Shown one piece after another: positions 16,610 through 24,827 of a DNA stretch of 44,234 bases (position 1 is the stretch's first letter; each line of letters opens with the position of its first letter). Made by a program: the position numbers and the translations under genes. Location of the stretch: the NCBI GenBank assembly GCA_018673255.1, contig JABHDC010000040.1, positions 1 to 44,234 of the forward strand. Direction: 5' to 3'. Under the pieces are notes generated by a model. The model was not told the origin of the DNA. It made no database searches and saw only the letters and a list, made by a program, of their open reading frames with translations. The stretch is from Gemmatimonadota bacterium (GTDB taxonomy: Bacteria; Latescibacterota; UBA2968; UBA8231).

Positions 16610-17701
16610 TCAGTTGGCCTCCCAGCGCTCCAGGATATCGTCTCGAATCTCTCGACGCAACAGTGGCTCCAGACGATCCTGCGCTGTGAGCCTGACCTGA
16701 GCGTCTCGATCGTCGAAGGCCAGCAACATCAACAGATCGCGATCTGCGTGGGGATGGGAGGCCACAGCCTGAACCACACCAACATCGCTGTCACCCGCCA
16801 TCTGCCGCAGTGTAGGCAGTCGCGTATTCGGATGGGCTGCTGCGCCTCGTCGCACGAGAGGATTTGTATCCATCGCCAGAGCGTCGAGAATGCCGACCGG
16901 CGTATTCGGGTTTGCACACAAAGCCAGGCGCTCGGGGGGGCCACCAGATTGGGCCATACGCGCGAGCAGATCTGTATCCGCGTGTCGATGACTCAGCGCC
17001 GTGGAGCGAACGAGAAGCTCCGTATCGCCTGCCAGCACCGTCAGTGTTTCGGTCGGCGCATCGGGATGGCCCGCCACAAGCTGTCTGATCACTCGATCCT
17101 CATCCTGAGCCAGGATGGTCCATGTCTCCGGCGGCAATGCTGCCTGGCGCACCAGCGCCATACGTACGAGAATGTTCCCATCGCGGGCCAGATCTGCCGC
17201 CAGTGACGTGGTCAGCGTGCGGATCTGCTTGGATGCCAGAGGATCGTATCTGAGAGACATGGCGACGCCGCTGCGCACCACGGCGACCGGATCACGCGCC
17301 AGTACCAACCGTGTGCCGAGTGATGCATGGGAGTTGGCGGCAACATAGAATCGCACGCCCAGGTCTTCATCTTCGGCTAACTCGGCCAGTTCGATGGCAT
17401 TGGTACTGAGATTTGCACGTCGTTTCTGCTCGCGGTCGACCTGCTGTTCGGTCTGCATCAGGGCCTTGATCCCCCACCCTTCCAGCTTCATCAGGTGGCG
17501 GCGCAGGTAGCCCTCAACACCGGGTTGCACCTGTTCGGCCTCGCGCTGTTGAGCCTCAGTCGGCGCGGCCCATAGGTCGGTGGGGAGGGAAACCAGGACT
17601 GCAACGAACACAGCACAGGCTGGCAGTAGTCGGCGCAGTGGGTGGGTGACTCGAAGTGGCAACGGCAAGCTCCCGCAATGATTCGGTCTTATTGATACCA
17701 T
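16610..17701 (-). CDS. Exported leucine-rich-repeat-variant (LRV) protein
   Basis: The 363-residue protein has a basic N-terminus and a hydrophobic stretch (about 25-45, RRLLPACAVFVAVLVSLP...WAAP) consistent with a signal peptide and cleavage after AWAA-like residues. The rest consists of about ten degenerate helical repeats of about 24 residues with the pattern LA-D-D-xx-VR-xx-VA-xx-P-x-x-P-x-x-L-xx-LA, as in ALAMDTNPLVRRGAAAHPN and LAGDTELLVRSTALSHRH. This is the LRV/HEAT-like superhelix, a probable protein-binding scaffold in the periplasm. No enzyme motif or iron-sulphur cysteine cluster is seen. It lies just downstream of hprK with a 55-base gap. Confidence 0.72.
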   Translation of the reverse strand: MVSIRPNHCGSLPLPLRVTHPLRRLLPACAVFVAVLVSLPTDLWAAPTEAQQREAEQVQPGVEGYLRRHLMKLEGWGIKALMQTEQQVDREQKRRANLSTNAIELAELAEDEDLGVRFYVAANSHASLGTRLVLARDPVAVVRSGVAMSLRYDPLASKQIRTLTTSLAADLARDGNILVRMALVRQAALPPETWTILAQDEDRVIRQLVAGHPDAPTETLTVLAGDTELLVRSTALSHRHADTDLLARMAQSGGPPERLALCANPNTPVGILDALAMDTNPLVRRGAAAHPNTRLPTLRQMAGDSDVGVVQAVASHPHADRDLLMLLAFDDRDAQVRLTAQDRLEPLLRREIRDDILERWEAN

Positions 17702-17756
17702 CTAATACCAATTATCGGCCGAGGGGAGAGATTTCTTGAATGCGTCCTGACAGGAC

Positions 17757-18719
17757 TCAGCTTCTGTCAGAGCGCATACGACGAATCAGGCGTTCGTTGA
17801 ATTCCTGGGCCGCATTGTAACCGTCGAGTCTCAACAGGTAGTTGAAGGCGATCGTCTCAGCGATGACGGTGATATTCTTGCCTGGAAAGATCGGTACTGT
17901 CACCTCCTGCAGTTCCACGCCGAGAATGGTCTTGACTCGATCTGTATCACCGATGCGCTCGTAGTCAAAATCCTGATCCCAATCCACGAGGGTGACCACG
18001 ACTTCGATCCGTTTCTGTTTTCGGGTCCCGCCGATTCCGAAGAGTCGTTTGACGTCCACGATCCCGATCCCGCGGATCTCGATGTGGTCCTGCAGCATCT
18101 CGGGAGCTCGACCCATCAGGATGCCCTGTGACTGGCGCGTGATGAGCACTGTATCGTCAGCAACCAGGCGATGCCCCCGCTCTACCAAGTCCAAGCCGAC
18201 CTCGCTCTTGCCGATCGCACTACGACCCGTGACTAGCAGACCAACACCGTGCACATCTACGAGTGTCCCGTGAAGTGTGACACGCGGCGCGAAGACATCA
18301 TCCAGATAGAAGTGCAGAAGATGGGTGAGTTTCGTCGTGTCGTATTCAGATCGCAGGAGGGGCACGCCGAAGCGATCGGCTTGTTGGCGAATCTCAGGCA
18401 GCAGACGCCCCCGCCCGGTAACGATGACACAAGGCATGTCGAATTGGTAGATGATGGCCAGCGCATCACGCCTCTGCAGAGGTGTCAGCGATCGCAGGTA
18501 CTCCATCTCCTGGTTGCCAAGGATCTGCACAAGTTGGAAGGTGAACACGTCGATGAAACCGGTGAGTGTCAGACCGGGACGGTGGACATCAGAGCTGTTG
18601 ATCGTCCGATCTTGCCCCGCCTCGCCGGCGATCATCCGCAAACCGAGGCGCCGACCGTATACCTTGAGCAGAGATTCGATGCTCAGTTCGCGTGCTTGTT
18701 GATCGTGAATTTCGCTCAA
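17757..18719 (-). CDS. hprK: HPr kinase/phosphorylase
   Basis: HprK phosphorylates a serine of HPr and reverses the reaction, tying sugar uptake to metabolism. At 320 residues it has family length. The N-terminal domain is followed by the kinase domain with VDVHGVGLLVTG (H157 at the catalytic position), a Walker A loop GRSAIGKS (165-172), ADDTVLI and the family signature EIRGIGIVDV (214-223). The P-loop has R and A where most members have D/E and G in the G-D/E-S-G-x-G-K-S pattern. The ATG overlaps the rsgA stop. No HPr or PTS gene is in the window. It is the last gene of the long minus-strand unit; an odd palindrome GTCCTG-A-CAGGAC (17744-17756) directly follows its stop. Confidence 0.93.
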   Translation of the reverse strand: MSEIHDQQARELSIESLLKVYGRRLGLRMIAGEAGQDRTINSSDVHRPGLTLTGFIDVFTFQLVQILGNQEMEYLRSLTPLQRRDALAIIYQFDMPCVIVTGRGRLLPEIRQQADRFGVPLLRSEYDTTKLTHLLHFYLDDVFAPRVTLHGTLVDVHGVGLLVTGRSAIGKSEVGLDLVERGHRLVADDTVLITRQSQGILMGRAPEMLQDHIEIRGIGIVDVKRLFGIGGTRKQKRIEVVVTLVDWDQDFDYERIGDTDRVKTILGVELQEVTVPIFPGKNITVIAETIAFNYLLRLDGYNAAQEFNERLIRRMRSDRS

Positions 18720-19666
18720 ACGTGCTCCTCCTTCTGACTTCGCAGATCCGCAGCGATGCTGCGGTATCCCTCGTAGCGCGAATTGGCAATGCGGCCTTCG
18801 TCAACGGCCTGTTGAATCCGACAACCAGGCTCGTGCAAGTGAGTACAGTTCCGGAACTGACAACGGGTGGGTTCGGCGTCGAGGAATTCAGGGAAACACT
18901 CGATCAGTTCATCGACACCGATGCCACTTGGCTGGAGCTGCTTGAGGCCAGGCGTGTCCACGACATAGCCTCCGCCCTGCAGCGGGTGCAGCTGCACTGC
19001 CGTCGTCGTGTGGCGCCCGCGGTCGTGCTGTCGCATGAGTTCCTGCGTTGCCAGTTGCAGGCCCGGTTGAAGATGATTAAGAATCGACGACTTCCCTACG
19101 CCGGATGGCCCCACCAGCGCACAGACGCCCGAATGCAGGATCTGGCCGAGCCGCTGCATCCCCTGACCGGTAACGACACTGGTACACATGGTTTCATACC
19201 CAAGGCCCGCATACAACTGTACGACAGGGTCGCAGGCTTCATCTTCATCGAGATCGATCTTGTTGATACATACCACGGGTGTGATCTCTCCGGACAGTGC
19301 CATGACCAATGACCGATCGATGAACCCCGTGCTCAGAGACGGCTGGCGGGCTGCGGCCACGACGATGAACCGGTCGACGTTGGCAGCCAGGATCTGTTCG
19401 AAGGGGCGAGGTCCGCTGGCGATGCGCGCGATACGGGACGTGCGGGGTAGGACGACTTCAGCAACCAGTTTGCCGGTACCTGCGTCGGCAACCTCTACCC
19501 AGTCACCGGCCACGACTGGCGATGTTGTGGCGCGCCGGCCGGCCTTGAGGCGGCCCCTCAGTTCACAACGCAGGTCTTCCCCATCCACGCAGGCCAGTGC
19601 GTGCTGTCCGCTGACACGCAGAATGCGCCCACGGCGAGCCGGTGAAGAAACGGGTTTTCTACTCAC
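18716..19666 (-). CDS. rsgA: Ribosome small subunit-dependent GTPase A
   Basis: RsgA is a circularly permuted GTPase that assists maturation of the 30S decoding centre. The 316-residue protein has an N-terminal OB fold (with RGRLKAGRRATTSPVVAGDWVEV), then the permuted G motifs: VCINKIDLD (G4) before GPSGVGKSSILNHL (G1) and DTPGLK (G3). The C-terminal zinc module has cysteine and histidine ligands in CQFRNCTHLHEPGC. It starts with GTG inside the end of the metallophosphoesterase gene (8-base overlap) and its stop overlaps the hprK start. Confidence 0.94.
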   Translation of the reverse strand: MSRKPVSSPARRGRILRVSGQHALACVDGEDLRCELRGRLKAGRRATTSPVVAGDWVEVADAGTGKLVAEVVLPRTSRIARIASGPRPFEQILAANVDRFIVVAAARQPSLSTGFIDRSLVMALSGEITPVVCINKIDLDEDEACDPVVQLYAGLGYETMCTSVVTGQGMQRLGQILHSGVCALVGPSGVGKSSILNHLQPGLQLATQELMRQHDRGRHTTTAVQLHPLQGGGYVVDTPGLKQLQPSGIGVDELIECFPEFLDAEPTRCQFRNCTHLHEPGCRIQQAVDEGRIANSRYEGYRSIAADLRSQKEEHV

Positions 19667-20381
19667 CCCGCTCCAGTCTCTCGGCAGCGTAGTCTGGCCA
19701 TCTGAGATCGATCAGCTTCTTCTGCGTCCGGTGCAGTGGATACTCGACGCGTCGCAGTTCGGCCCGGCCCGCTTCCATGTCCCACAATGCATAGGAAGCG
19801 CGAGGGTCGCCATCACGGGGTTGGCCCACACTTCCCACATTGATCAGATATCGATGGTGGCCGACGGCCAACTCGGAGGAAGTCAGTGCCACGACCTGAG
19901 AATCCATCTTGCAGTAGATCCCGGGATGGTGCGTATGGCCGACGAAGGCCAGGTGCCACTCGAGTTCCTCGAGACACCACTGCACATGCTCAAACAGGTG
20001 AAGATGTTGCCACTGCTCTGGAAGGATCGGGTTCGCATGTGTGAAGACGCCTTCGCCCTCTACGTGGCGGAAGGCGAAGGTTCGCAGGTAGTCCAGTTCT
20101 TCCTCACTCACCATTTCCCGAGATCGCAGCAGCGTATCACGGGCGACGGCATTCAGTTCGAGCACGTGACTCGGATCGACGAGGGCCTCGTCATGATTCC
20201 CGAGCACACAGGAGGCCTGCGCTTCACGAAGACGGTAAATGCAGGCTCGTGGGTCCGGACCATACCCCACTACATCACCGAGGACGACGATGCTCTCGAC
20301 ACCGAGTCGATCGATTTCGAGCAGTACGGCTTCCAGTGCCTCGAGATTTCCGTGGATGTCAGACAGGACGGCGAGTCGCAT
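19659..20381 (-). CDS. Calcineurin-like metallophosphoesterase (YfcE/MJ0936-type)
   Basis: The 240-residue protein has the complete dinuclear-metal motif set: DIHGN near residue 8, GDVVGYGPDP around 35-44, GNHD around 61 and GHTHHPG around 147. This layout is the small phosphodiesterase branch that includes YfcE-like enzymes and MJ0936. The natural substrate cannot be told from sequence; cyclic nucleotides or phosphoprotein are possibilities. The N-terminus begins right at the first beta strand (MRLAVLSDIHGN), so the start is secure. It sits between the PilZ gene and rsgA and is cotranscribed with them. Confidence 0.88.
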   Translation of the reverse strand: MRLAVLSDIHGNLEALEAVLLEIDRLGVESIVVLGDVVGYGPDPRACIYRLREAQASCVLGNHDEALVDPSHVLELNAVARDTLLRSREMVSEEELDYLRTFAFRHVEGEGVFTHANPILPEQWQHLHLFEHVQWCLEELEWHLAFVGHTHHPGIYCKMDSQVVALTSSELAVGHHRYLINVGSVGQPRDGDPRASYALWDMEAGRAELRRVEYPLHRTQKKLIDLRWPDYAAERLERGE

Positions 20382-20384
20382 GTG

Positions 20385-21332
20385 TCAGGCCGTCGGATCC
20401 GTATCAGCGGCGGCGCGAGGAGCGGCCTTCTTTTTGGCCACTTTCTTCTTGGCGCGTGTCTTCTTCTTGGCCTTCGATTGATCGTCGTCCACCTGGGAAG
20501 CTGTGTCGTAGACGACCTGGATCACCTGCTTGCGGATCTCTGCCTCATAGGGCATGAACGCGACGTGGACGATGGCCTGTCCTTCACCTTCCATTCGTTC
20601 AACATCCAGAATGCGGCCGTAGATCGATGCCAGTGAGAATGGGAGTTGATCGGTCCCCTGGCTGAAGGATACATAGTCGTCCGTGTTGTATTGCCCTTTG
20701 TCCTGTGTCAGCAATCCGAGACCACCGGCACTCAGATCGAGTATCCGCGTGCTCTCGGAGACACCCGCCTCGATCAACCCGGAGAGAGCATTGAGAAACT
20801 TCTCGTCCGTCTCGGTGTAGGTCGTCTTGAGTTCTTCGTCGATGGCGTTTTTCGTCACGACCGTCGTCTGGATTTCGAAGGTGCACTTGGCACGCTCGAA
20901 GTTCCGCCGCTCCTGCCCGTCCCATGGTCGACTCGTGCGTAGCAATTTCTGACGGGCGAGCTCCAGGTGTACCAGATCGTCATCCACAACCCAGCCCCGA
21001 TCCGCGGCACGATCCACAAGTCGATCGTACATCTGAATCGAAGCCAGCAGCTGTGAGGGGCGTTTCGTCCTGTCCTTGCGTGCAATGTTCGTCAGGATCC
21101 GAGCTTCCAGTCGTGACAGCCCCTTGACGCTCGACAGCTTATCGAACGTGCGCCAGGAAGACCGCTCCACCTGCTTGTTTTCGCGTAAGCGCAGGGCGAA
21201 GCGTACGATGGCCAGAACCAGGAAGATCCCCACAGCAGCGCCGAACAGTCCATACACGAGACGCATGTCCGGATCGGGGATATCCAGATACGAGTTGGCG
21301 GCGATCATCGTGAACAACAGTGAGGTTCCCAT
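20385..21332 (-). CDS. Membrane-anchored PilZ-domain protein with Lys/Ala-rich tail
   Basis: The 315-residue product has a single membrane segment (about 25-46), a soluble region of about 90 residues, and a PilZ-type domain. The c-di-GMP motif RxxxR is present (R143-R147 in ERRNFER) and the D/N-x-S-x-x-G motif is complete (DLSAGG, 199-204), so c-di-GMP binding is likely. The final 35 residues are Lys/Ala-rich (AKKKTRAKKKVAKKKAAPR) like histone H1-like tails and could bind DNA or acidic partners. It lies 3 bases from the metallophosphoesterase gene. An effector for c-di-GMP at the membrane is a reasonable inference; the target is unknown. Confidence 0.75.
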   Translation of the reverse strand: MGTSLLFTMIAANSYLDIPDPDMRLVYGLFGAAVGIFLVLAIVRFALRLRENKQVERSSWRTFDKLSSVKGLSRLEARILTNIARKDRTKRPSQLLASIQMYDRLVDRAADRGWVVDDDLVHLELARQKLLRTSRPWDGQERRNFERAKCTFEIQTTVVTKNAIDEELKTTYTETDEKFLNALSGLIEAGVSESTRILDLSAGGLGLLTQDKGQYNTDDYVSFSQGTDQLPFSLASIYGRILDVERMEGEGQAIVHVAFMPYEAEIRKQVIQVVYDTASQVDDDQSKAKKKTRAKKKVAKKKAAPRAAADTDPTA

Positions 21333-21344
21333 GCGGGGCCTGGC

Positions 21345-22274
21345 TCAGGTGAAGAGCGTACTGATGGATGTCTCTTGGTAGATCGCCTGAATCGCATGTG
21401 CGAAATGGTCGGCGACAGTACAAACAGTGACCTTCGAAGCCCCTGCGGGTTGGGGCACCGTGTCAGTCACGGCGAGACTGGCCATGGGCGATGAGGCAAC
21501 CTTCTCACGTGCGTCGCCGGAGAGCGTGCCGTGTACGCACCCGGTGTGTACGCTTCGTGCACCATGTTCCAGCAGTGCTTCGACGCCTGTCAGAGCGCGT
21601 GCACCCGTAATGATTTCATCGTCGAAGATGATCACATCACGCCCGTCGACATCGCCAATGACCCCGTGAACCCGCACATCACCTTCGGATGATTCGCGAT
21701 TGTCGATAACAACCAGAGGCAAGCCGAGGCGTTTGGCGTAGGCCTCGGTCACTTTGGCGCGACTGATGTCAGGTGCCGCCGCAACGGCTCCGTCCAGATC
21801 GAGTTGCCGGCCGAAGTGGTCACAGATCGTCGGTACCCCTGAGAGTTGATCGACTGGAATCCGGCAGAATCCCATGATCTGCGGGCTGTGCAGGGTCATG
21901 GTCAGAATCCGGTCGGCACCGGCTTCAGTGATCAGATCTGCCATGAGTCGCCCTGCCACGGAGATTCGTGGCTCGTCCTTGCTGTCGGCCAGTCCATAGG
22001 GGTAATATGGCAGAACGGCCGTGATCCGGCCGGCCGATGCGTATTTGAGCGCGTCCAGAGCAATCAACAACTCCATCAGGTGATCGTTGACCGGTGGACA
22101 GGACGTCTGGATGAAGAAGACGTCACTGCCGCGGACATTCTCCTCGATCTTCACCTTGATGTTCTCGTTGCTGAATTGCAGATACTGCATCGCACCCGGC
22201 TCCTGGCCGAGGGCCTGACAGATGCCCTGCGCCAGAGGTCGATTGCTATTACCGGTGAAGACCTTGAGGTCCAT
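21345..22274 (-). CDS. PRPP synthetase paralogue with altered active site
   Basis: The 309-residue protein is clearly of the ribose-phosphate pyrophosphokinase family (two phosphoribosyltransferase-like domains, LPYYPYGLADSKDEPRIS, TMTLHSPQI and DDEIITG), but key positions differ from active enzymes. The flexible-loop motif, DKRR in active forms, reads DNRE (191-194), changing the catalytic lysine and arginine. The arginine of the conserved RQD triplet reads L95 (LAD, 95-97). The PRPP loop ends TGAR instead of TGGT/S. The conserved histidine (TLHS) is kept. It may be a catalytically weak, regulatory partner of the other Prs in this unit, like the animal PRPP-synthetase-associated proteins; this is inference. 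It follows a TPR gene and precedes the PilZ gene. Confidence 0.85.
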   Translation of the reverse strand: MDLKVFTGNSNRPLAQGICQALGQEPGAMQYLQFSNENIKVKIEENVRGSDVFFIQTSCPPVNDHLMELLIALDALKYASAGRITAVLPYYPYGLADSKDEPRISVAGRLMADLITEAGADRILTMTLHSPQIMGFCRIPVDQLSGVPTICDHFGRQLDLDGAVAAAPDISRAKVTEAYAKRLGLPLVVIDNRESSEGDVRVHGVIGDVDGRDVIIFDDEIITGARALTGVEALLEHGARSVHTGCVHGTLSGDAREKVASSPMASLAVTDTVPQPAGASKVTVCTVADHFAHAIQAIYQETSISTLFT

Positions 22275-22310
22275 TAGGCCCTGACCTCCATCAACGCCAG
22301 TTCTCTACCA

Positions 22311-22970
22311 TCACAGCATCTGCAACTCCTGCCGAGCCCGCTGGGCGGCCGGCGAGGTCGGAAAATCGCGAGTCACTCGTCCGAGGACCGCCCCCTGCTG
22401 TTGTGTATCTCCGAGGACCCGGTAGCAGCGAGCCGCATCCATCAGTGCGATTGCCGAGGCCCGATCATTCGGATGGGCATCTGCATAGGCCACATAACCG
22501 GTCGCGGCACCCTCAAGGTCGCCCGTTGCCTCGTGGCAGGCTGCTACACCGGTGCGTGCTGCAAAAAGAAGAGCCTGCGACTCACCATACTCCGCGATAT
22601 AGCGCTCATAGAGTTTTTCCGCTTCGTCGTAGCGACCGACGCGGTAGTAACGGTTGGCGAGCAGGATGATGCCGTGAGCCGCTGACGGGGTGCCGGCGTA
22701 TTCGTCAATCAGCTTCTCACCAGTGTCAATCACCTGCTCCAACTGACCATTGCCGTCGGCAAGCATCATCTGGAAGATCAGATTCGCAGCTTCTTCGCGG
22801 GCCGTCTCACGCTGGGTCTGCGCAAACTGGGTAATAGCCAGCGCGGCAACGATGGCAATGGCACCACCGATGAACAACTGGGCGCGATCCCGCACATACT
22901 GCAGGGCCATGAGAACCCATTCGAGGAAGGGATCTTCCTGTTCTTCGTGTCGTCTCGACTCCTGGTTCAT
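22311..22970 (-). CDS. Membrane-anchored TPR protein (YfgM-like)
   Basis: The 219-residue product has a short charged N-terminus, one membrane segment (about 32-50, QLFIGGAIAIVAALAITQF), and a helical domain of tetratricopeptide type: the segments LANRYYRVGRYDEAEKLYERYI, ACHEATGDLEGAATGYVAYA and AARCYRVLGDTQQQGAVLGRV are TPR-like helical pairs. This layout matches YfgM-like ancillary proteins of the SecYEG translocon or envelope tether proteins. I took the ATG at 22970 (preceded by GAGAGAG) rather than a GTG three codons upstream. It is in the long unit after apt and before the Prs-like gene. Partner proteins are not evident. Confidence 0.68.
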   Translation of the reverse strand: MNQESRRHEEQEDPFLEWVLMALQYVRDRAQLFIGGAIAIVAALAITQFAQTQRETAREEAANLIFQMMLADGNGQLEQVIDTGEKLIDEYAGTPSAAHGIILLANRYYRVGRYDEAEKLYERYIAEYGESQALLFAARTGVAACHEATGDLEGAATGYVAYADAHPNDRASAIALMDAARCYRVLGDTQQQGAVLGRVTRDFPTSPAAQRARQELQML

Positions 22971-23011
22971 CTCTCTCACTCTCTCTGTTATCTCTTGGCT
23001 GTGTCAGTTAG

Positions 23012-23542
23012 CTAGTATTCGAGAATGGATTCGATCCGCAGGCCATCCATTCCTCGTCTGCCATCCAACTGACGCAATTCGACAAGGAAGGCGATGGCCA
23101 CGATCTCTCCCTGCAACTGCTCGACCAGGCTGCGCACGGCTCGGATCGTCCCGCCTGTGGCCAGTACATCGTCGACGATGAGTACGCGCGCACCGGGCTT
23201 GATGGCGTCCTGGTGAATCTCGACTGCGGTGCTGCCGTACTCCAGGTCATATGACTCGCTCACGACGGGTGCCGGCAGCTTCCCCGCTTTGCGCGCTGGC
23301 ACAAAACCTGCCCCCAGGTCCAGGGCAACGGGCGTGCCGAGGATGAAACCTCTCGCCTCGATGCCGACGACGAGGTCGATTGATTGCTCGGCGAATGGCT
23401 CACTGAGAGCACTGATTGCGGTGCGCAACCCGTCGGCGTCGGAGAGCAGTGTGGTGATGTCCCTGAACAAAATCCCTGGCTTGGGAAAGTCAGGAATATC
23501 GCGAATCAGAGAGCGCAGAGTATCGGTTGTATTCGTGTTCAT
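23012..23542 (-). CDS. apt: Adenine phosphoribosyltransferase
   Basis: Apt salvages adenine with PRPP to give AMP. The ATG at 23542 gives 176 residues; the frame is open further upstream but those residues are unlike Apt. Motifs in order: IPDFPKPGILFRDITTLL, VVGIEARGFILG, the LPAPVVSESYDLEYGSTAVEIH hood and the PRPP-binding VLIVDDVLATGGTI. All are intact. It overlaps the acyP stop (ATGA). Its position next to the PRPP synthetase gene, which supplies its substrate, fits a purine-salvage or PRPP-related grouping. Confidence 0.94.
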   Translation of the reverse strand: MNTNTTDTLRSLIRDIPDFPKPGILFRDITTLLSDADGLRTAISALSEPFAEQSIDLVVGIEARGFILGTPVALDLGAGFVPARKAGKLPAPVVSESYDLEYGSTAVEIHQDAIKPGARVLIVDDVLATGGTIRAVRSLVEQLQGEIVAIAFLVELRQLDGRRGMDGLRIESILEY

Positions 23543-23865
23543 GGCCTGATGACAAAATCCTTGTAGGTATCCACCGAAACAGTCCAATCCACGACGCAGC
23601 GTTCGACCCGACCCGACCCCGGCCCACGTTCCAGCGCTGCGACGAAGCGCTCCAGGTCAGCCCGCTCACCCATGGCCTCCGCTTCGACGCTGCCATCGGT
23701 GACATTGCGAACGAAACCGCTCAGATCGAGTCTGTTGGCCTGGGCCCTGGCGAAATAGCGAAAACCGACGCCCTGCACACGCCCCTCGACACGGATCCGC
23801 AACACCTGGGTCTCCTGAGCCACCTGCTGCTTTTCTATCATCGGACGCTCCTCTTGCCGGCTCAA
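23539..23865 (-). CDS. acyP: Acylphosphatase
   Basis: Acylphosphatases hydrolyse acyl-phosphate bonds of small metabolites. The 108-residue product carries the family signature GRVQGVGFR, with the phosphate-binding loop and catalytic arginine, and GFVRNVTDGSVE, with the catalytic asparagine. A short N-terminal extension precedes the first strand; an internal ATG at codon 9 is another possible start. The start overlaps the prs stop and its stop overlaps the apt start, so the three are translationally coupled. Confidence 0.9.
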   Translation of the reverse strand: MSRQEERPMIEKQQVAQETQVLRIRVEGRVQGVGFRYFARAQANRLDLSGFVRNVTDGSVEAEAMGERADLERFVAALERGPGSGRVERCVVDWTVSVDTYKDFVIRP

Positions 23866-24812
23866 TCGAGAAGTCGGCTTACCGACTCGCCATGGTGGAT
23901 CGCCTTGATGGCGTCACCGAAGAGGCGGGCAACCGAGATCGTTTCCAACTTGGAGGAATTTCGTCCATTGGGTAGAGGAATCGTGTTGGTACGGACGAAG
24001 GTTTCCACCGCCGACGCTTCGATTCGCTCGATTGCATCGCCGGAGAACACCGAGTGTGTGCAACCGGCCATGATACTGTTGGCACCACGTTCGTTGAGCA
24101 GACGAATCGCTTCCATCATGGAGCCACCCGTCAACACTTCATCATCGAATAGCAGCGCATCACGGCCTTCGATATCACCGATGACATTGCTCACCTGCGC
24201 CGTCTCATCATCTGCGTGGCGCCGCTTGTCCATGATTACCAATGGCAGATCGAGCCGGCGCGCGTAATAGCCAGCTTCTGCGGCGCTGCCCACATCCGGT
24301 GACACCACCGTCGCCTGGCTGAGGTCTTTCGTTTGCCGCAAGTGATCGCAGATCAGATTCGTTGCCCACAACTCATCCACGGGGATACGAGAGAAAGCCG
24401 CGATCTGCGGAGAGTGCAAGGTCATAGTCAGGATGCGATGAGCTCCTGCCGTTTCCAGCAGGTCGGCCACCAGGCGGGCACTGATCGAAATTCGGGGCTC
24501 ATCCTTCTTGTCGGAGCGCACATACGGATAGTATGGCAGAACGGCGGTGACTCGTCGGGCCGACGCATACTTGAGTGCATCGATCATGAGGAGCAATTCG
24601 ATAAAGTGGTCATTCACCGGCGAGCAGGACGTCTGGATGACGAATACATCATCCTCTCGAACATTCTCGTCGATCTTCACCTTCAGATTGTCATTGGCAT
24701 TGCGTTCAATTCCAACGCGACCCAGTGAACAATCCAGGTAATTACAGATCTCCTGTGCGAGGGCGGGATTACTCGAGCCGGTCATGATCTTCAGGTAATT
24801 CTTCATCGCCAC
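23862..24812 (-). CDS. prs: Ribose-phosphate pyrophosphokinase (PRPP synthetase)
   Basis: PRPP synthetase makes phosphoribosyl pyrophosphate from ribose 5-phosphate and ATP, for purine, pyrimidine, histidine and NAD synthesis. The 316-residue product keeps the catalytic features: the PYYPYVRSD segment with R99 of the RQD triplet, TLHSPQI with H133, the catalytic flexible loop DKRR (195-198), and the PRPP loop DDEVLTGGS (223-231). Compared with the typical enzyme the loop is changed from DDMIDTGGT to DDEVLTGGS, so it belongs to a diverged branch of the family. It starts 15 bases after the cystathionine gamma-synthase stop and heads the prs-acyP-apt block. Confidence 0.93.
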   Translation of the reverse strand: MAMKNYLKIMTGSSNPALAQEICNYLDCSLGRVGIERNANDNLKVKIDENVREDDVFVIQTSCSPVNDHFIELLLMIDALKYASARRVTAVLPYYPYVRSDKKDEPRISISARLVADLLETAGAHRILTMTLHSPQIAAFSRIPVDELWATNLICDHLRQTKDLSQATVVSPDVGSAAEAGYYARRLDLPLVIMDKRRHADDETAQVSNVIGDIEGRDALLFDDEVLTGGSMMEAIRLLNERGANSIMAGCTHSVFSGDAIERIEASAVETFVRTNTIPLPNGRNSSKLETISVARLFGDAIKAIHHGESVSRLLD

Positions 24813-24827
24813 TGCCGCTTCTGGCGG

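Noticed and set aside
17744..17756. Palindrome GTCCTG-A-CAGGAC right after the hprK stop
   Set aside because: A single base in the centre leaves no loop, and there is no T-run, so it is not a terminator; one short palindrome is weak evidence for an operator.
19188..20636. 482-codon open frame on the plus strand opposite rsgA and the metallophosphoesterase
   Set aside because: Spans two well supported minus-strand genes and has no recognisable domain.
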